A stretch of DNA of 64,000 nt from Rhipidocladum racemiflorum (lineage: Eukaryota; Streptophyta; Magnoliopsida; Poales; Poaceae), in the NCBI GenBank assembly GCA_036346355.1, contig CM070575.1, positions 63,617,915-63,681,914 on the forward strand. Reading direction: 5' to 3'. Under the pieces are notes generated by a model. That model ran no database searches. It was not told the DNA's origin and saw only the letters and a list, made by a program, of their open reading frames with translations. Numbering within the stretch: the stretch's first letter is position 1; each line of letters begins with the position of its first letter. A program made the translations under genes and the position numbers. Shown here in pieces: positions 34,111 through 47,239 of the stretch.

Positions 34111-35637
34111 GATTTCTCAGTTCGCGGACGACGAGTGTAGTATAGAGGATAGGAAGGAATAACATCTGAAGAAACCTTTGGAGGAGAGGTCGGTGGTGAA
34201 GAAACCGGCGATAAAGAAGATGCCGATTGTGAAAGAGAAAAAGTGACAACTAAAGTATCAGGAAAAGTCAGGAAAGATAGTGGCTCAACAAGGGATGTAG
34301 GAGAGGAAGAAGAACGAGGGTAGAAGGGACGAGACTCATCAAAAGTGACATCCTGTGAGATCTGTATCCGTCGGCCAACAGGATCCTAGCAACGATATCC
34401 CTTATGCTCAAGATCAGATCTCGAAAACGCACTCAACAACCGAGTAGTCGACAGTGCGTTCACGAGGTGCAAGAAAAACATAGCACACACACCCAAAAAG
34501 GCGAAATCCAGTATAATCAGGAGGCATGCCACAAAGACGCTCCACTGGAATCCCACCCTAAAGAGCAGAAGAAGGTTGGATATTAGTCAAGTAGGTGGCA
34601 GTGGAAATAGCCTCAGCTCATAAGTGAGGTGGAACAGCGAAAACAAGCATAAGAGCACGAGCTGTCTCAAGAAGATGACGATGCTTGTGCTCAGCCACAC
34701 CATTCTGAGCATGAGCACCAGGACATGAAAACTGAGAAAGAGTGCCCTGCGTAGCAAGAAAAACTCGAAGAACTCCTGACAAATACTCCCCTGCCGAGTC
34801 AGCACGAAGAACACGAATGGGAGAATCAAACTAACTACGAATTATAGTGGCAAAAGTCTTATAGATGGATAGAACCTCACTATGAGAGGACATAAAATAT
34901 TTCCAAGTGTGGCGAGAGAAATCATCTATAAAAAAATATAATATTTGTGACCCCCTTTTGAAACAAAAGGAGCCGAACCCCAAACATCAGAATGAACAAG
35001 GTCAAAAGGACGCTGGGATACAGACTCACTAGAAGGATAGGGGAGCTGTAGTTGTTTGCCAAGCTTACAACCCGTACAATGTAAAGAGATATCACCAGAC
35101 ATAGAGCCTAAAAGACCACGACGAACTAAAGAAGGCAGACGGGAACCACAAAGATGTCCCAAATGGTGATGCCACTGAGCAAAAGACCCGATAGAAGAAG
35201 CAACAGATGCTGAAGCGGTGGATGAAACAACGAGACTGGCGGAGGCAACAGAAGGAAGATGAAGCCAGTCAAGCTCCCAAAGACGCTGAGAGTCATGGCG
35301 GTGAGGGCCAGTCCCAACCAGAGCCCCTGTGCGGTGGTTCTGAACACAACAAGAATCAGAATGAAGGATAACCCAACATCCATGATCAGTAAGCTGGCCA
35401 ACGGATATGAGCTGCATTATCAGTTTGGAAACATAAGAAACAACAGGGACATGAAAAGAAGAAGACGAAAGAGTGTCTCGTCCTGCAACAGAAAGAGAAG
35501 TACCATCTGCGGTCTGCATAGTGATAGAAGCAACAAGGGGACTAATAGAATGTAGACTCGTGGGATCAGATGTCATATGAAAGGAAACTCCAGAGTCAAG
35601 AATCCATGGTGTGATACATAATGAGGAGGGTGGTTTT
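34111..35637 (-). pseudogene. Copia copy A, protease and integrase region
   Basis: The aspartic protease motif reads WILDSGVSFHMTSD (usually DSGASFHMT). It is followed by a GAG-preintegrase zinc region with WHHHLGHLCGSRL and CTGCKLGKQ, then DLVHSDVWGSAP at the start of the integrase core, after which stops and frameshifts accumulate (34250-34925). The insertion of the solo LTR at 35638 removes it from gag. Confidence 0.85.
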
Positions 35638-38600
35638 TGTAACACCCCAATTTTTGCTTTTTATGAATTTAAATAAGATTTGGCACTTTGGTGAATTTTT
35701 GGAATTTTTTGGAATTTATTTGGATTTATTTGAATTTATCCCCTTTTGAAATAATTAAAGAATTTAATTTTGCAAATAAAATTTTGTTGGAAATATTTTA
35801 TTTGAGTCCAAAATGTTCTAAAATATTTTCTAGAATTTTTCTGAAATTTTTCTGAGTGTTTTGCTATTTTTAATGAATTAAATGAATTTCTGGGAATTAA
35901 TTGGATTATTTAATCGCTGGAAAAACCTAACCGGTTTCACTGTTCATCCGACCGGACCCGAGTCCGAGTCAGACTCAAGTCCGACCCGGACCCGACCGAG
36001 CCAGTCGTTCTGGTCGAACCAAGTCATCAAGCCCTAACGCGTGTGACCGTTGGATGGCCACGATCGTGCCACGTCACCGAACCCGAGCCCGACCTGACCA
36101 GCCAGGTCGCCTGAGCCGGACCCGAGCCCAAACCCCCCAACCGTTGGATCTTGATCCAATGGCTCACGTGGAGCCACGTCATCCCAATCCGAATCCAATT
36201 CGGATTCCGCCGCCGCAGCCGTGTGGGCCTCGGTTTCCGCGGTTTTCACGGACGCCGAGGGGCCTATTTAATGCGCCGCCGCCGCCAACGTGTTGCCGAC
36301 TTCCGTGCGCACCCGTAGCCCTAGACAACGTCCCTGAGCCGCCGCCGTTTGCCCGCGCGAGCTCGCTGTAGTTGGTTTGGCGTTCTGCCGCGGTTAATCA
36401 TCGTTTCCGCCGCCGTCCGCCGTCCTCCGCCGCCGTTGAGCTCAGATCCGAAACCGCAAGGACCAGCCGCGTCGGAGGGGACCTTTCACTTCGCCGGAAT
36501 CGTGCCCAAACGTCGTCGGGCGTGTCGCCGTCCCCGTCTCGGGTGAACCAACTCCGCCGCGCGCCATCGCCGTCGTTCGAGCTCCACCAACCGTCCGATC
36601 CAGATCCGAGGGCCCAGATTCGTCCACGTCATCCCCGGTGAGATCTCACGTGCTAATCTCCAGATCTATTTCCAACCGTTGGATTTAGATCCAACGGTTT
36701 AGATCGCGCCACGTAGCCTTAACTGCACCGTGCTAGATCCAATCTCAGCCGTTAGATCTAGATCGTACGGCTAGCAGTAACCCACGTTTTAGCGTTAGAT
36801 TAGATCTTGACCGTCCGATCAAGATCGAACGGTCTAGATCAACCAAGTAGTTTTCCTATTGCGTTAAGCCAGATCTGATCTGGGCCGTTGATTTTCAAAT
36901 CAACGGCCGAGATCCGACCACGTGGTGGAGGCGGCCGTCGCGATCGGCGTAGCCACAGCCGTCGCCTCCTCGGCGTCGGTAGTGGCGTCACGAGGCCCGC
37001 GTGTCGGCCGATCGAGCCAAACCGCACCATGGCGTCACGGTGGGGCCAGCGTGTCGACCCACTCGGCTGAGCGGTGTCTTGACGTCATCTTTGGCGTCAC
37101 CGAAGGGCCCGCTGTCGAGAAACGAGTGGACCGGGTCCACGGTGGACCGAGCCAAACCATGCGCCGGGTCCATGGACCCGAGGTGACGTGGCGGCCTCTG
37201 ATTGGTCCACGTGTCATGCTGACGCAATAAATTAATTTCCGAAAAAGAAAATGATTTATTAATTCGAATTATTGATTTCAAAAATGGATTCAAACTTCAA
37301 ACGCTTATAACTTTTGCGTTTCAACTCCGATTTGAGTGATTCAAATTTCTAAATTTTCATAAAAACGAGACCTACTCAAATATGAATTTTAATTAATTTT
37401 TTATTATGAATATTTCTCTATTTTTATTTAATTAATGTTTTCTTTAAACTTTAAACGGTTTTAACTTTTGCATTTAAACTCCGAATTTGACGATTCCAGT
37501 TTCTAAAAATTCATAAAATTATGCTCTCTCTGTTTATGAACTTTATTTGGATGTTTGGACACTTTTTGTCTACTGTTTATTTATTTATTGCTATTTGCAC
37601 GCTTTACGAGTAGACGTTGAAGTGCCTGAAGGCTTCGAAGGTGAAGTGTTGACCCAGGAGCCAGCTCAGGACCAAGAACAAGTACTCTTTGAAGGCAAGT
37701 TATGCTTTGACCATGTTGATCCCATTTTGAAACCTATTTTGATTTAATTTATTGCATGCTAGTTTAACTAGAGAATGCTATACTTAATTTTGGGAAAATA
37801 GATACATGCCAACTTGCTGTATGACACCTTGGTTAATTAAATATGTGCCATGACCCTTGTCACCCTAGTTGTGGATTATTAGTTGGACATTATTAAAATT
37901 GCAAACATGGGTAGTTAGACCGATGTAGTATGCTTAGCCTTGCCACGTGAAAGGCTTTGGACAATCAAATACTAATTTGACTTAATGAGATACTGCACCT
38001 GTTTTGAAAGAAGTATCATGTGTTATGATTGTTGATGGCACGTGGTGCATGGTAATCAACTGGGGGTTTGATAAATAGATTTTGACTGGGGCATGTGGCA
38101 AGAATGATCGGGTGGGCCAGTTGTGGCACCGGGAACGATGTTTTGGTTCTTCGGGTAGTCTTGCCCTGGTCACCCTAAGGACTTAACCTTGCAAGCCTTT
38201 GAACTGAGTCATACGTGTAACCACATGTCTGTAATGGGACGGACCTAGTTGATTAAGTTGCTAATAACGTACCTGTGGGACTTCGGGGTGTCAACTATAC
38301 CTTTTGTGTAGTTGTACGGGGGAGCGTACTCGGGCTGCGGCCAGGTACCCATCTAACGGTTGATTGACCTAAACTTCGCCTTCGCTAAGGGAAGGGTTAG
38401 TGTGTAATAACCGGGGAGGCCCAATGTGCTGTTAGAAGTTTCCGAAAGACTTTGTTACGGACACTCGCCTTTGTGGTGTTTGGCTGTATCTTGTGGGTAA
38501 AGTGCATAACCTCTGCAGAGTGTAAAATCTATTCGAATAGCCGTGTCCGCGGTATTGGACATCGCTCGGGGATTACAAGCAAGGGTTAGACCTTCCTGAA

Positions 38601-39230
38601 AATAACTTGAACTTGAAAGGTTGGGTTTGGTCTAATAATGACGTTGATGGAAATGTGGTTTAGGAATGGGAAAGAAGTTTATTTAACTTCCTAGAAAAGT
38701 TGTTGATCTTGTACTTACTTTTACTGCTTTTGAATCTACTTATGTTACTTGTCAAATGCTGTTTTACTGCAATTATACCCTGAGCTATTCCTTTGTACTA
38801 AGCCATGCATGTAGTATATTAGTTTGCATTCTGTGCATGACTTGCTGAGTACCAAGTACTCACCCTTGCCACAATACAACACCAGTTGAAGAAGAGTCTA
38901 CACCAGCTTTGGAGGAGGAGCTCCAAGAGGAACCGTCTAACTAGGAAGCGAGCCCAGTCAGTTGCCTGTGGTATACTGGATGGCGCCACAAAGCTATCTT
39001 ATTTTCCGCTGCTGTTATTTCTCTTTTATTAAGTTTTCGCCCTGCGTGGCGTATATTTGTATCTTGACCTTAAGGTCGTGCAACCAGCTTGGTTAACTAT
39101 TTAAGGTACCTTATTATTTCGTTGAGTATGATTGTGATATTTACCAATGTTGAGACTGTGTGCACTAGCGTGTTCCTGGACTAGTGCTGAATACATAGAG
39201 GGTCTGGATTTGCAAATTCGGGTCCCGACA
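35638..39230 (+). mobile_element. Solo LTR of a Ty3/gypsy-like element, forward
   Basis: TGTAACACCCC...GGGTCCCGACA (TG...CA), 3593 bp, with no protein domain. It is flanked by GTTTT (35633-35637) and GTTTC (39231-39235), a 5-bp duplication with one change; the undisturbed site in copy C reads GGTTTCTC. It contains a GC-rich promoter-like block with CTATTTAATGC near 36264 and a 66-codon frame at 37547-37747. The ends and length resemble Tekay/Del-type chromovirus LTRs, but the lineage is inference. Confidence 0.85.
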
Positions 39231-39944
39231 GTTTCTCACTAGAAGACTGAGTAGCAGAACCTGTCGGTGTAGTGGCAGCCATGCGATGTAGTAGCGTAAG
39301 AATCTCCCGAGTAGAGTCAGAACAAACATAAGTCCGCTGAGGAGAGGCGCCCAAGAGTCCAGTGCCCTTAGAAGAGCATCCACCTTGATGAGCAAGGTCC
39401 TTTTTTTTCCTATAGCAGAACTGCTTCACATGTCCGCTCTTGTTGCAGTAGGTGCAGTGAAGGCCTCCATCCCCAGTAGCCGGAACTGGAGTAGGTGCCA
39501 CTGACGAAGGAGTAGAACGAGGCGCCGACAAGACTGAGGGAGACACCAGCAGGCCCGTGCCATGAAGACGAGTCTCCTCAGTACGAATAGCTGCAAGGGC
39601 CTCCAATAGAGTCACAGGAGGATGACGAGCAAGTAGCTGGGCACGAATCTACTCAAATTTAACCTGAAGACGTGTCAAGAAGTCGTAGATGCGGCGAAGC
39701 TCCAAATGAGAGTGCTGACGCTGACAGCACTGGCAAGTGCGGCAAACCTCCGGACCTAGAGAATCAAGCTGACGTCACATCGAGGACAACTGCGCATAAA
39801 ACTAATCTACAGTAGAATCACCTTGCTGCAGCAACTGCTCCTGTCGCACAACAAGGTACAGAGAGTCGCCGGCAGGCTCATAGCGATCGCGAAAATGCGC
39901 CCACATCAACTGTGCTGAAGACAAAGCGACAATGTCACCAGTGA
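39231..39944 (-). pseudogene. Copia copy A, gag middle and zinc knuckle
   Basis: The minus strand shows GDIVALSSAQLMWAHFRDRYEP (UBN2 region), FYAQLSSM with stops, LEALAAIRTEET, and the CCHC knuckle CTYCNKSGHVKQFC. It is bounded on both sides by the solo LTRs. Confidence 0.88.
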
Positions 39945-39949
39945 GATGC

Positions 39950-42900
39950 TGTCGGGACCCGAATCTGCAAATCCGGACCCTCTGTGTATTCAGCACTAGT
40001 CCAGGAACGCGCTAGTGCACACAGTCTTAACATCGGTAAATATCACAATCATACCACTCGATACTAATAAAGTACTTTAATTAGATAGTCAAACTGGTTG
40101 CTCAACCTTATGGTCAAGTTACAAATATACGCCACGCAGGGCGAAACTTATTAAGAGAGAAATAATAGCAGCGGAAAAATAAGATAACTTCGTGGCGCCA
40201 TCCAAGATACCACAGAACTGGCCCGGGCTCACTCCCTAAGTAGACGGTTCCTCTTGGAGCTCCTCCTCCAAAGCCGGTGTAGTCTCCTCTTCAACTGTGT
40301 TGTATTGTGGCAAGGGTGAGTACTTGGTACTCAAAGAACTCATGCACGTAATGCAGCTAATATACTACATGCATGGCTTAATACAAAGGAATAGCTCAGG
40401 GTATATTTGCGATAAAACGACATTTGACAAGTAGCATAAGTAGATTTGAAAGCAATAGAAACAAGTATAGCATCAATAACTTTTCCAGGAGTTTAATCAA
40501 CATCCTTCCCATTCCTAAACCACATTTCCATCAACATCATTATTTAACCAAACCCAACCTTTCAAGTCCAAGTTATTTTCAAGAAAATCTAACCCTTGAC
40601 TGTAATTCCCGAGCGATGTCCAATACCGCGGACACGGCTATTCGAATAGATTTTACACTCTGCAGAGGTTATGCACTTTACCCACAAGATACAGTCAAAC
40701 ACCACAAAGGCGAGTTCCCGTAACAAAGTCTTTCGGAAACTTCTAACAATACAAGTGGTCCTCTCCGGTGTTGCACACTAACCCTTCCCTTAGCTAAGGC
40801 GAAGTTTAGGTCAATCCACCGTTAGATGGGTACCTGGCCGCAGCCCCGGTACGCTCCCCCGTACAACTTACACAAAGGGTGTAGTTGACAACCTGAGGTC
40901 CCACAGGTACGTTATTAGCAACTTAATCAACTAGGTCCGTCCCATTACAGACATGTGGTTGCAAGATTGACTCAGTTCAAAGGCTTGCAAGGTTAAGTCC
41001 TTAGGGTGACCAGGGCAAGACTACCGAAGAACCAAACTAACGTTTCCGGTGCCACAACTGGCCCACCTGATCATCCTTGCCACATGCCCCGGTCAAAAGC
41101 TATTTATCAAACCCCAGTTGATTACCATGCACCACGTGCCATCAACATCACATGATACCTTCCCAAAACAGGTTCAATATATCATTAAGTCAATATTAAC
41201 ATTTGATTGTCCAAAATCATGTCATGAGCACGTAGCAGGTCTAAGCCATATACTACAACGATCTATAAACCCATGTTGGCAATTTAGTAATGTCCAACTA
41301 GTAATCCACAACTAGGGTGACAAAGGGGTCATGGCACATATTTAAATAGTCAAGGTGTCATACAACAATTTGGCATTTATCTAATTTCCCATAATTAAGT
41401 AAAGCATTTTCTATTTGAACTAGCATGCAATACATTAAATCAAAATAGGTTTCAAAATGGGATCAATATGGTCAAAGCACAACTTGCCTTCAAAAAGTAC
41501 TTGTTCTTGGTCTTGAGCTGGATCCTGAGTCAATACTTCTCCTTCGAATCCTTCCGGCACTTCAACGTCTACTCGTAACGCGTGCAAATAGCAACAAATG
41601 AATAAAACAGTAGACAAAAGTATCCAAACATCCAAATAAAGTTCATAAACAGAGAGAACATAATTTTATGAATTTTTAGAAACTGAAATCGTCAAATTCG
41701 GAGTTTAAATGCAAAAGTTATAGCATTTTGAAGTTTAAATAATCAATTAAATAATATTACAGAGGAAAACTTTAGTCCAAAAATTAAATAAAATTCATAA
41801 TTAGGTAGATCTCAATTTTATACAAATTTAGAAATTTGAATCACTCAAATCGGAGTTGAAACGCAAAAGTTATAAGCGTTTGAAGTTTGAAACAAAATCT
41901 GAAATCATTATTTCGAAATAATAAATCATTTTCTTTTTCGGAAATTAATTATTGCGTCAGCGAAGACACGTGGCAGCCTCTGATTGGTCTGCTGACGTCA
42001 GCCGGTTCATGGACGTGGTCCATGGTTTGGCTCAGTCACCGTGGACCCGGCCCACGGCTCACGTCTACAGCGGGACCACTCGGGTAGCGTCATTGCCGAC
42101 GTCGTGAGGCTCACCACGGTGCCGATAGGTGGGACCCACCGTGACGTCATGGGTGACGCCATCGCGACGGCTGGGGTGGCCGACGTGGCGGCCCGTCTTT
42201 GGCGTCATGGTGCGGTTTCGCGCTGCCGCCGACGCTGCGGCGTGTCGGCGCCACGCCGCAGACGTCTGGCGCTGACCGCGCCGGTCCAACTTCCGCACAC
42301 GTGGCTCATTCTCGGCCGTTGATTTGAAAATCAACGGCCCAGATTGGATCTGGCTCTCACGCGTTTGGGTTAACGCGTTTGATCTGGACCGTTGGATCTA
42401 GATCCAACGGTTGAGAATGGATCTGGGGTTTTTGGACTGGAATCTCACCGCGGTGGCGTGGTGTGATCCTAGCCGTGCGATGGTGATCCGACGGTCCACG
42501 GCTTCGGGTCGGCGATGGCGCGGCCGCGGAGCTGGCCGGGGCCGAAGCAGCGACACGGGCAACGGCGTTTGCGGGCTCCTCCAGCGAGGTGAGTCCTCCC
42601 CTCGGGTGCGTCTCGTCGCGGGGAGTCCGGATCTGCGGTCAACAGCGGCGAAGGACGAAGCAAAAACCGCGGCGGAAGGGATTCCAACTCTGGCGAGCTC
42701 GCGCGACTAACGCGGCGGCTCGACGGGGTGGGTTAGGAGCTCTGGTGCGCAAAGGAGCGGGCTTCCGCGATGGCGGCGGCGCATTAAATAGGGGCCTCGG
42801 CTTCCGTGTATCGCGCGGAGACCGAGGTCGACACGGCTGCGGCGGCGGAGTCCGAATCCCATTCGGATTGGGTGACGTGGATCAACGTGAGCCGTTGGAT

Positions 42901-43368
42901 CTCAATCCAACGGTCACGGGCTAGGGTTCGGTGGCTATTGCGGTTGATCTCAACCGTTGGATCTTGATCCAACGGTTGAGTTTCGGCGCGGTGACCGGGT
43001 TCGACCGAGTCGCATGGCTCCGGTCGGACTCGGGCTCGGTCGAATGAACAGTAACCGACCCGGTTTGGATTTCTCAGCGATTTAATATTTAAAATAATTT
43101 CCAGTAATTCATTTCATTCAAGAAAAATAGTAAAATACTCAGAAAAATTCCAGAAAAATTCTGGAAAATATTTTGGATCATTTTGGACTCAAATAAAATA
43201 TTTCCAACAAAATTTTATTTGCAAAGTTAAATTCTTTAATTATTTCAAAATGGAATAAATTCAAATAAATTCCAAATAAATCCAAATAAATTCCAGAAAA
43301 TTCCAAAAATTCACCAAAGTGCCAAATCACACATGAATTCAAGAAAAGCAAAATTTTGGGGTGTTACA
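39950..43368 (-). mobile_element. Solo LTR of the same Ty3/gypsy-like family, reverse
   Basis: Read on the minus strand it starts TGTAACACCCC and ends GGGTCCCGACA, 3419 bp. It is flanked by the perfect duplication GATGC (39945-39949, 43369-43373). It matches the forward copy over most of its length in inverted order, including the 66-codon frame at 41435-41635, and is most diverged in the GC-rich block. Confidence 0.9.
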
Positions 43369-43714
43369 GATGCCCTCCATGCTGGCAACCAAAATAGTGA
43401 AGGCACGAGCATCTTCATCAATCCATGTCTTGTAAGCAATGAACTGAGTCTGAAAAGATTCCACCGCATAGGCATAATCATCAGACACTTTCTGTCGAGT
43501 AGCATAATTTGCCTCCATAGGAATAACAGGCGTGGTAGGGGGGAGCAAGACGAGGCAGACAAGGTAGCTTGCTAGAAAGAAACTCCCAAAGACGCTGACC
43601 GCGCATGTGAAGGCGCATATGAAGAACCCAGTCTCGATAATTGAGACCATAAAAAATGACTAGGCAGCGAGGAACGGAGACATTGCCTGATGAATAACCA
43701 GAAGATGACAACAT
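43369..43714 (-). pseudogene. Copia copy A, gag N-terminus
   Basis: Minus-strand sequence MLSSSGYSSGNVSVP, LNYRDWVLHMRLHMRGQRLWEFL, then after a frameshift YATRQKVSDDYAYAVESFQTQF and TWIDEDARAFTILVASME. It continues at 39944 beyond the solo LTR. Confidence 0.88.
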
Positions 43715-44329
43715 TTTTTTATATGGACGTGAACTTCTCTGTTTTACGAATGTGAGTCGCTGGACTAGGAGAAGATCGAGCGGGCGTCTTCACGAGCGGC
43801 CGAAGGGCCCTCCACAGCCACACAGGTCGCGGAGTGGCCGGCGTCGAAGGCCGGTGCTGTGGAGTGCACTGGCGACGGGGGCCGGAGAGCCTAGCGTGTC
43901 GACAGCGCGGAAGCGGGCACCGGGTGGCCAAGAGGCACGACGACGCGAAGGTCCCCGAGGCTAGTGGCCGGCGCGAAGATGGATGGCTGAAGTGGATGCG
44001 CCACGAACACGAGCGCGGAGGGCGAAGGTTCGGTTGGAGGCCGAGGCGGCGATGGAGGCGCGTCGGGCCGGGTGCGCTGGCGTGATGGTCACAGGGGCGG
44101 CGACGACAGTAGCGACTAGGTTCAGCCGAAAGAGTAACCAGGTGGAGGTGGTCGGAGGACAACAGGACGGCGATGACTTGATGCGCGAGCGAGGCTAGGC
44201 CAAGCTTGGAGAAGATGGAGGAACAAAAGGCCGAGAGGAGATCGACGAGAAGAGTCGAGGCTCTGGCCGAGATACGCGTGCGGGGAAACGGCGGCGCAAG
44301 TGCACACCAGAAAAAAGGTAACCCTAGAT
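43715..44329 (-). other. 5' leader of copia copy A
   Basis: A GC-rich non-coding leader between primer site and gag start. Open frames here have no family match that I recognise. Confidence 0.5.
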
Positions 44330-44343
44330 TGGCTCTGATACCA

Positions 44344-44482
44344 TGTTATGAATAGCACTTGTATTCAACATGAGGCCAATGAGCCAATATATATACATGT
44401 ATATGAGGGTATAAAGGGAAAGTCTATATTAGGCAATATCTATACAAGACTAATAAACTATATAACAGGATATTGTCTAACA
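44344..44482 (-). repeat. 5' LTR of copia copy A with primer binding site
   Basis: 139 bp, TGTTATGAATAG...CTAACA. The adjacent 44330-44343 is the primer site, abutting the LTR with no gap. Confidence 0.92.
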
Positions 44483-44787
44483 GTTGTGAAGCTATTGAAT
44501 ACTTGGAATCTGCTTAATGGTTGACCTGGATGACGGTGTACACATTTGCTCATTGGAGACTAGGATTTGGACCAGTAATAGTATTTTTTATGTAGGCTTA
44601 GCTTTGGACCATATCTGCATGGCACATGGCTCTGTTCCTACATGCAATCCTATTTTTTCTTGACTTGTTTACCATCTGAATGATCGACATAATAGTAAAA
44701 CTTCAATATATACCCAGATTCTATGGAAAACTGGTATACAAAGCCTGCTCCCCTGGCTCACCTACTAATTGATCTGCTATATGATGA
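44483..44787. other. Spacer without recognised feature
   Basis: Intergenic sequence between the copia element and the inverted-repeat structure. No gene or repeat is seen. Confidence 0.4.
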
Positions 44788-44879
44788 ACTAGCCAGAATG
44801 TGCGGCGCACGCCGCACTGTGTAAAATTTAATCTATTTTTTTCTAAAAAAAACTGTAGGAGGACCTAAATATTTTTTTT

Positions 44880-45625
44880 TCGGAGCGATTTTAACACTCT
44901 ATATGTCCACCGGTGAATAATACATTTTTCGAAAAATATTATAGATCGAGTTGCAAAAAAAACTACAAAGATACAGTTGTATACATATATTTCTTATTCT
45001 GGAAAATATCAGAAATCGATTTACAAAAAATAGAGAGATTGAGTTGCACACATATTTCTTTTGACGAATTTAGTTAACACTTTATTATTACCCGTCAACC
45101 TTCTTTTGTTGAGTTTAACACTATGCGCTAACCGGGTAATAATACATGTTTCGAAAAATATTAGAGATGCCAACCTTCTTTTGTCGAGTTTAACAATCCA
45201 TGCGTTCACCGAGTAATAATACATATTTCAAAAAATATTAGAAATCGAGTTTGGAAAAAAGTCTAGAGATTAAAGATCGAGTTGGGAGAAAAAAATCTAG
45301 AGATAGAGCCGTACACATATATCTGTTGATGAAAATATTTTTTCCGGGAAAAAAGAAGAAAGAACCTAGACATATATTTCTTTTGACGAATTTGGTTAAC
45401 ACTTTATCATTACCCGACTAACCTCCATCTGTCGAGTTTAATACTCTATGTGTTAACAGGGTGATAATGCATGTTCCGAAAAATATTAGAGATATCAACC
45501 CTCTTTTATCGAGTTTAACAATATATGCGTTCACCGAGTAATAATACATGTTTCAAAAAATATTAGAGATCAAGTTAGGAAAATGTACACATATTTCTAT
45601 TGACGAAAATATTTTTTTCGGGGAA
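44880..45625. repeat. Amplified tandem repeats in the left arm
   Basis: A ~80-bp submotif, GAGTTTAACA...GCGTTMACCGRGTAATAATACATGTTTC followed by AAAAATATTAGAGAT, occurs at least five times. It is arranged in higher-order units of about 310 bp that begin TTCTTTTGACGAATTT (about 45054 and 45380). Confidence 0.75.
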
Positions 45626-45989
45626 AACGGAGAAAGGACTTGGACGTAAGGGCCGGGGACCTGTTTGTTATATTTTCGGATATAATCGCTATTATGAAAA
45701 ATTAGAAAAGGGCTCGTTCGAGATTCGTATTTAGCGGAGGGCTTTGCTGTAAAGTAACAAACCGGGGACCTAAACGTAATTTGAAAAAGTTTTTTTTATA
45801 CTCACAAAAAATCGCAAAGGATCTATTTGTAATTTACAGGGACCTATCTGTAATTTAAATAACATAGAGGGTTTTGTTGCAAAATGGCATGGGGGTGAGG
45901 TGGATGGCTTGAGAGGGCTCCAATTCTTTCCAACATAATAGATGGAATACTAGTACATACATAATATTTCCATGCTTCCGTACTAATAA

Positions 45990-46323
45990 GGGCCTGTTTG
46001 GATCCATTAGCAGCTAATAGTTAGCTAGCTAATAGTTCCTATATAATATTAGCTAGCTAATTATTAGCTAGGTAACTATTAGTTGGAGGGTGTTTGGATC
46101 CACCAGCTAATATGTGGCTAATAGATGCTATTGTCCAGAATACCCATGCTATTAAATGCTATTGGTGGTAGACCGAAGGGTATTTTGGTTAAATGCCACC
46201 TATTAGCTGCTATTAGCTGGGTTTGGCTAGCTAATGAGATAACCATTAGCTGTGGGGGTGTTTGGATCCACTACAGCTAATTTTTAGCAGCTAACTATTA
46301 GCTACATGGATCCAAACAGGCCC
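45990..46323. mobile_element. Tourist MITE
   Basis: GGGCCTGTTTGGATCCA and its exact inverse bound a 334-bp element with TAA duplications (45987-45989, 46324-46326). Internal subterminal copies of GTTTGGATCCAC are present. Confidence 0.95.
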
Positions 46324-46732
46324 TAAGTAATGAATAATGGTTCTAGTTAAGGTTGTAACTCTGCGATTTCCTAAAAACAAAAAGATAGTAGCATCGTGTG
46401 CATCTGCACTTAAAAGTGATACATGCAATAACTTATCAGCTGTTATTTTGATACATGTGCTGTCTTACTTTCCTTATTATATTTTATTACCATTATACTA
46501 TGATCTTATATCTTTATAATCATTGGTGTTATGTTTTGAATGTAGTATTAATGAACAGGTCATTTTAGAGACTGATCTTTTGTTTATTGATCTAGATTTC
46601 TGTTTGTTTATAAAAGATGTTAGTTTCCAAAATGTGTTGATTATCTGAAGTCTAATTATCTATCAAATTCAATTCTTTATATTTGGTCAAAAATTCTGAT
46701 TTGTTGTGCAATATGTCAATTGAGTAAAATAC

Positions 46733-47223
46733 AGAAAAAGTCTATTCTTAGCCCCTCAACTCTTCATGTGGTTTAATTTGCATCCCTCATCTGCAAAACC
46801 AGCTAAAACGCATCCTTCAACTCACAAAACCGTTTAGAACCCGTCCCTCTAGCTAGCAAATGGCGGTTTTGACCCACATGGCACGCCACATGTATCTGAG
46901 CTCGTAAACCTGAAAATAAATACTATTTCAAAAACTAAAAATAAATAATATTTCAAAAACTAAAAATAAATAATATTTCAAAAACTAAAAATAAATAATA
47001 TTTCAATGACTCGGTTTACCATGGAGATGCGGGCCCCACGTCATTTTGGCCATCTTAGATCCAAGGTGGCATGCCACGTGTGGTCAAAACTACCATTTTT
47101 TAGCGGGAGGATAAGTTCTAAGTAGTTTTGAGAGTTGGAGGACGTGTTTTACCCAGTTTTACATATGAGGGGCAGAAATTAAACCACACGAAGAGTTGAG
47201 GGACCTAAAATATACTTTTTTCA
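46733..47223. mobile_element. Foldback-type element 2
   Basis: The ends contain GAAAAAGTCTATT and CCCTCAACTCTTC with GTGGTTTAATTT, repeated in inverted order at the other side over more than 100 bp. The centre has a 25-bp tandem repeat (TAAAAATAAATAATATTTCA plus AAAAC, about four copies at 46910-47006). Confidence 0.75.
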
Positions 47224-47239
47224 TAAAATAATAACAAGT

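Larger units (their letters stand above)
32313..44482 (-). mobile_element. Ty1/copia retrotransposon with very short LTRs, degenerate, copy A
   Basis: Right LTR 44344-44482 (139 bp) and left LTR 32313-32449 (137 bp) start TGTTATGAATAG and end CTAACA. The primer site lies at 44330-44343 (minus strand TGGTATCAGAGCCA, perfect initiator tRNA-Met complement) and a purine-rich tract at 32450-32461, so the element is on the minus strand. Gag, protease, integrase, reverse transcriptase and RNase H segments occur in that order but with stops and frameshifts. Two solo LTRs (39950-43368 and 35638-39230) interrupt gag and the gag-protease region. Without them the element is about 5.2 kb. Flanks CATGT and GTTGT do not match, so no target duplication is claimed. 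Confidence 0.92.

Noticed and set aside
43719..44162. 147-codon minus-strand frame before gag of copia copy A
   Set aside because: GC-rich leader sequence; the corresponding leader of copy C does not keep a similar protein.
32313..44487. Target duplication for copia copy A
   Set aside because: GTTGT at 44483 also occurs at 32311-32315 but overlaps the LTR start defined by the primer site, so it cannot be counted as a clean duplication.
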